Below are positions 1-8,915 of a stretch of DNA of 8,915 nt, piece by piece. Below the pieces are notes generated by a model. The model had not been told where the DNA came from. It ran no database searches and saw only the letters and a list, made by a program, of their open reading frames with translations. Every line of letters starts with the position of its first letter. The first letter of the stretch is position 1. The DNA lies in assembly GCA_937928035.1 (NCBI GenBank), contig CALFWA010000184.1:1-8915 (forward strand), in the 5' to 3' direction. Origin of the DNA: an uncultured Caldilinea sp. (lineage in GTDB: Bacteria > Chloroflexota > Anaerolineae > Caldilineales > Caldilineaceae). The position numbers and the translations under genes were made by a program.

Positions 1-3419
<3,419 letters not shown>

Positions 3420-3450
3420 CTGCGCGTCCTTTTAAAATTTCTCAGAATTG

Positions 3451-3495
3451 GGAGAGACGCCGAAGGCAGCCTGCGCTGCTCTCCGGCATCTCTCT
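3451..3495 (+). terminator. Long hairpin after the protease gene, possible terminator
   Basis: GAGAGACGCCG (3452-3462) pairs with CGGCATCTCTC (3484-3494) with a single C-A mismatch, and a G-T pair closes it at 3451/3495. Nested inside is a perfect GCAGC/GCTGC stem (3466-3470 and 3475-3479) around a CTGC loop. It begins 31 bases after the protease stop, a plausible place for transcription to end. No run of T follows (TGGCTTTGGCC), so it is not a classic intrinsic terminator. It could instead protect the mRNA 3' end or act with Rho. Confidence 0.4.
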
Positions 3496-3539
3496 GGCTT
3501 TGGCCTGCGAGGCGCCGACTTCCAGCCTTTGGAGGCGAC

Positions 3540-3569
3540 TTGTCGATTTCCCACGTCATCGACTATAAT
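3540..3569 (+). promoter_or_regulatory. Sigma70-type promoter for the mal operon
   Basis: A -35 box TTGTCG (4 of 6 matches to TTGACA) at 3540-3545 is followed after 18 bases by a perfect -10 box TATAAT at 3564-3569. This is the best promoter-like pair in the gap upstream of malE. Transcription would start near 3576, giving a leader of about 210 bases. The perfect -10 box is notable in sequence this GC-rich. A second promoter nearer malE is not excluded, but I saw no convincing pair. Confidence 0.55.
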
Positions 3570-3574
3570 GGTTG

Positions 3575-3582
3575 ACGATCGT
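3575..3582. promoter_or_regulatory. Palindrome ACGATCGT at the expected transcription start
   Basis: A perfect 8-base palindrome lies six bases after the -10 box and would cover the +1 position. Repressor operators of maltose operons often sit there. The symmetry does not extend outward (flanks G and T), and a single 8-base palindrome is expected fairly often by chance, so the operator reading is only a suggestion. Confidence 0.2.
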
Positions 3583-3754
3583 TTTGATGGGCGTTACGGA
3601 AAAAGTTCTCCACGAACCTCTATGCTCAGCCTACGCCGCTCATCTGCCTGCATCTCTAGAGTACAGCGGATTTCACCGTCCACAGCCATGTATGCTATCT
3701 CCGGATTTCTTGATCTAAAGGGATTCGGAGTTTGCAGAAATCTCACGTTTCTCG

Positions 3755-3769
3755 TTGTAAGCAACAACA
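3755..3769 (+). promoter_or_regulatory. Weak LacI-family/cre-like half-site
   Basis: TTGTAAGCAACAACA matches the catabolite-responsive element pattern WTGNAANCGNWNNCW at 13 of 15 positions, missing the central G and one W. Its left half TTGTAAGC is like half of a typical LacI-family operator. Because it lies well downstream of the predicted promoter, binding there would act as a roadblock. It overlaps a low-complexity CAACAACAA stretch, so chance is a fair explanation. Confidence 0.15.
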
Positions 3770-3777
3770 AAATCAAA

Positions 3778-3784
3778 AGGAGAG
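3778..3784 (+). promoter_or_regulatory. Ribosome binding site of malE
   Basis: AGGAGAG contains the GGAG core at 3779-3782, six bases before the ATG at 3789. It fixes this start over the in-frame ATG at 3732, which would add 19 polar residues ahead of the signal peptide and has no such site. Confidence 0.85.
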
Positions 3785-3788
3785 TTGT

Positions 3789-6686
<2,898 letters not shown>

Positions 6687-6694
<8 letters not shown>

Positions 6695-7586
6695 CGCAAG
6701 TCTCTCCGTCCGAACGAAAAAGGTCGGCTCCATCTCGCGACGTCGGCGCATCGCGCTGATCTTTCGCATTGTGCTGGCTATCGTGATGCTGATTTTCGCG
6801 CTCTTTCCGGTCGTCTGGATCTTCTCGGCCTCCATCAATCCGAGCAACTCGCTCGTCAATCAGAAGTTGATTCCGGACAATCCCAGCTTCGTCAATTACG
6901 TGAATCTTTTCGAGAGCCGAATGTTCCCGTTCCGGACATGGATGGGGAATTCGTTGAAGATTGCGACCATCACCACCGTCTTTGGCGTGATCTTCACGGC
7001 GATGGCGGCCTACGCCTTCTCGCGCTTTCGCTTCCGGGGCAGGCGCACGCTGCTTCAGACGATCTTGCTGATCCAGGTCTTCCCTAATTTCCTGAACATG
7101 ATCGCTCTGTTTTTGATTTTGCAACAGCTGGGTGCCTACATTCCCTGGCTGGGCCTCAACACCCATGGCGGCCTGATCATGCTTTATTTGGGCGGCATCC
7201 TGGGCGTCAACACCTGGCTGGCCAAGGGCTATTTCGACTCCATTCCGCGCGACCTGGATGAGGCCGCCATCATTGACGGCGCCTCCCACTGGCAGACCTT
7301 CTGGATGGTGATCCTTCCGTTGGTGCGACCCATCCTGGCCGTCATCGGCCTGTTGATCTTCATCGGCACCTACTCAGAGTTTGTGCTTGCGCGCGTGATG
7401 TTAACCCGCTCCGAAAATTACACGCTCGCCGTCGGGTTGAGCCTGTTCATCGCCGACCAGTTCGCCAATCGCTGGGGCATCTTCGCTGCCGGCGCACTGA
7501 TCGGCGCCATCCCGATTGTCGTCATTTTCCTGGCGCTGCAGCGCTATCTGGTGAGCGGCCTCACCGCAGGTTCGGTCAAAGGCTAG
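6687..7586 (+). CDS. malG: Maltodextrin ABC transporter permease, MalG-like
   Basis: Second inner-membrane subunit of the importer, 299 aa against 296 in E. coli MalG. A basic N-terminus (residues 11-21, KKVGSISRRRR) precedes the first membrane segment at about 23-46, fitting the positive-inside rule. Further segments fall near 92-112, 122-146, 160-178, 208-230 and 265-285, giving the expected six. The ATPase-docking EAA loop is at 192-212 (DEAAIIDGAS...MVILPLV). The gene overlaps malF by 8 bases and has a strong ribosome binding site. The C-terminus LVSGLTAGSVKG is typical of MalG, whose tail enters the ATPase dimer. The ATPase itself is not encoded in this window. Confidence 0.95.
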
Positions 7587-7634
7587 CGTGGCGCTCCAGG
7601 CGCGCTTCACCCGTGGCTGAACTGTTACCCTGTC

Positions 7635-8915
7635 ATGGATGATTTTGTCTTCGGCGGCATCGAGGCGGACGAGCAGCGCCTGCTGACGACGGAACGCGCG
7701 GCGCGCAGCGGCGTCCGCCATTTTCACGCCATCGAGCCTCTAGACCCCCTCCCCGGTCAGCCGGTGCGCATCACCGTTCAGACCGGCCCCGAAATTCTTG
7801 TCGACCGGGTGACGGCCTACGTCACCTTTGACGGCTCTTTTCCAGAAGGCGGCCAGGGAAAAGCAACTCGGGGCCTTGCCCTTCCGTTGCAGCCGGTGGA
7901 GGTGCGCTGGGAGCCGTTGATCTGGGATTATGTGACGCTCTGGCAAGGAGAGATTCCCGCACAGCCGGCCGGGACGCTGGTGCAGTATCGTATCGAGGCG
8001 TGGCGCAGCATCTCGCCCTCATGCTCTGTCTGGAGCAGTGAGATGAACCTGGACTGCACGCCGGAGACGCCCACGCTCTATGGCTATCACGTCGATGCAC
8101 TAGCCGCGCCGGAGTGGGCGCAAGGGGCGGTGGTTTATCACATTTTGGTCGATCGTTTCGCTGGCGGTGAGCATCGCTGGCTGGCGCCGGAGGAGATGGA
8201 GCGTTTCATCGGAGGGTCGCTGCGCGGGGTGATCGAGCGGCTCGACTACATCGCCGATTTGGGCGTCACGGCTATCTGGCTCAGCCCGGTTTTCGTCTGT
8301 GAATCCTATCACGGCTACGATCCGATCGACTTTTTCAACGTCGACCCGCGCTTCGGAACCAACGCCGCTCTGCTGGAGCTTTTTGCCCAGGCGCATGCGC
8401 GCGGGCTGCGCGTTCTTCTTGATTTCGTGGCCAACCACACCGGCGCAAACTTTCCTCCGTTTCAACAAGCGCTGCGCGATCCGGCCAGCCCCTATCGCCG
8501 TTGGTTCACCTTTGATCCGATGTACAAACATGGCTATCGGGCGTTTTTCGACGTCGCCGGCATGCCGCAACTTAACACCGACGAGCCGGCCGTGCGCGCC
8601 TTCCTGTGCAGCGCCGCTCAGCACTGGCTGGCGGCGGGCGCCGACGGCTTTCGGCTCGATTACGCCGCCGGTCCGAGTCACGTCTTCTGGAGCGAGTTTC
8701 GCGCAGCATGTCGTCAGGTGAAAGCGGAGTGCTGGCTCTTCGGCGAGGTGACGCGCACCGGCGCTCTGCTGCGCACTTATACGGGGCGGCTGGACGGCTG
8801 TCTTGACTTTGCGTTCTGCCGGGCCGTGCGCAAGCTTTGCGCCTCCACTCCCCGCGAAATGTCGCTCAGCCGGTTCGCCAATCAACTTCAGGCCAGTCGC
8901 GCCTTTTTTGGTCGC
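7635..8915 (+). CDS. GH13 alpha-glucan hydrolase, neopullulanase-like, 3'-truncated
   Basis: Glycoside hydrolase of the alpha-amylase family, acting on alpha-1,4 (perhaps alpha-1,6) glucans. The frame is open from the ATG at 7635 to the right edge (427 codons), and the remaining part is cut off. There is no signal peptide, so it is probably cytoplasmic and degrades sugars imported by MalEFG. Residues 1 to about 155 look like a beta-rich N-terminal domain. The (beta/alpha)8 domain begins near 159 (PEWAQGAVVYHILVDRFA). Conserved GH13 regions seen are GVTAIWLSPVF (210-220), HGYD (226-229), region I D263-F-V-A-N-H268, region V MPQLN (310-314), region II GFRLD with nucleophile D342 (8658-8660), and region III with acid/base E371 (8745-8747). 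Region IV lies outside. MPQLN is closest to the MPKLN of the neopullulanase subfamily. The ATG is the first start after the malG stop in the same frame, and no clear ribosome binding site precedes it. Confidence 0.92.
   Translation, partial: MDDFVFGGIEADEQRLLTTERAARSGVRHFHAIEPLDPLPGQPVRITVQTGPEILVDRVTAYVTFDGSFPEGGQGKATRGLALPLQPVEVRWEPLIWDYVTLWQGEIPAQPAGTLVQYRIEAWRSISPSCSVWSSEMNLDCTPETPTLYGYHVDALAAPEWAQGAVVYHILVDRFAGGEHRWLAPEEMERFIGGSLRGVIERLDYIADLGVTAIWLSPVFVCESYHGYDPIDFFNVDPRFGTNAALLELFAQAHARGLRVLLDFVANHTGANFPPFQQALRDPASPYRRWFTFDPMYKHGYRAFFDVAGMPQLNTDEPAVRAFLCSAAQHWLAAGADGFRLDYAAGPSHVFWSEFRAACRQVKAECWLFGEVTRTGALLRTYTGRLDGCLDFAFCRAVRKLCASTPREMSLSRFANQLQASRAFFGR

Larger units (their letters stand above)
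3576..3788 (+). other. Presumed 5' untranslated leader of malE
   Basis: This is the stretch between the predicted transcription start and the malE ATG. It is less GC-rich than its surroundings and has no ORF with a credible start and composition. I recognise no known riboswitch or T-box. The last 35 bases contain alternating GTTGT and ACAAC elements that could pair with each other and with the first codons of malE (see findings). Its boundaries depend on the predicted promoter. Confidence 0.4.

Noticed and set aside
3430..3440. AT-rich TTTTAAAATTT just after the protease stop as a promoter or terminator
   Set aside because: No hairpin precedes it for a terminator, and no -35 partner lies at suitable spacing; it is a short AT patch.
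3691..3696. TATGCT as a second -10 box in the malE leader
   Set aside because: There are only 4 of 6 matches, and no -35-like hexamer at 16-18 bases upstream.
3594..3776. A 60-codon - strand frame in the malE leader
   Set aside because: It has a TTG start, no clear ribosome binding site and no recognisable product; a divergent small gene cannot be excluded but is not supported.
3420..3788. CRISPR array, tRNA or known riboswitch in the only large gap
   Set aside because: No regularly spaced direct repeats, no cloverleaf with an acceptor stem, and no recognisable riboswitch core were visible.

Overview
The window is GC-rich and tightly packed, with every gene on the + strand. It holds the 3' part of a Tricorn-type protease gene, then a maltose/maltodextrin ABC importer operon: a MalE-like lipoprotein, a MalF-like permease, a MalG-like permease, and the first 427 codons of a GH13 alpha-glucan hydrolase that runs off the right edge. 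The combination of a bacterial Tricorn protease, a lipid-anchored binding protein with a long Pro/Ala/Thr/Glu linker, and a GH13 enzyme of this N-terminal type suggests a member of the Chloroflexota (green non-sulfur bacteria, perhaps near Caldilinea or Roseiflexus). That assignment comes from recalled family resemblance and was not tested by a search.

Region by region: 1-3419 is the Tricorn homologue, open at the left edge and missing roughly the first 100 residues. It has recognisable catalytic Ser-His, nucleophile Ser-Asp and Glu sites, a PDZ segment, and a very acidic insertion in the middle. 3420-3788 is a 369-base gap with no convincing gene. It holds a long hairpin after the protease gene, a good sigma70-type promoter (TTGTCG, 18 bases, TATAAT), an 8-base palindrome at the expected transcription start, a leader of about 210 bases, and a strong ribosome binding site. 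3789-7586 is malE-malF-malG, with overlapping stop and start codons. 7635-8915 is the truncated GH13 gene, 48 bases after malG and in the same reading frame.

How the genes work together: MalE on the cell surface should capture malto-oligosaccharides and pass them to the MalF/MalG channel. MalF has the long extracytoplasmic loop typical of true MalF proteins, and both permeases carry the EAA loop that docks the ATPase. No MalK-type ATPase gene is in the window, so it is either downstream or shared from another locus. The GH13 enzyme has no signal peptide and probably degrades the imported sugars in the cytoplasm. The Tricorn protease acts on peptides, has its own likely transcription end, and appears to be a neighbour rather than a partner.

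I found no mobile element, CRISPR array, tRNA or rRNA, and nothing that amounts to a clearly new system. The points most worth a second look are the acidic insertion in the protease, the possible control region in front of malE, and the same-frame malG/GH13 junction.
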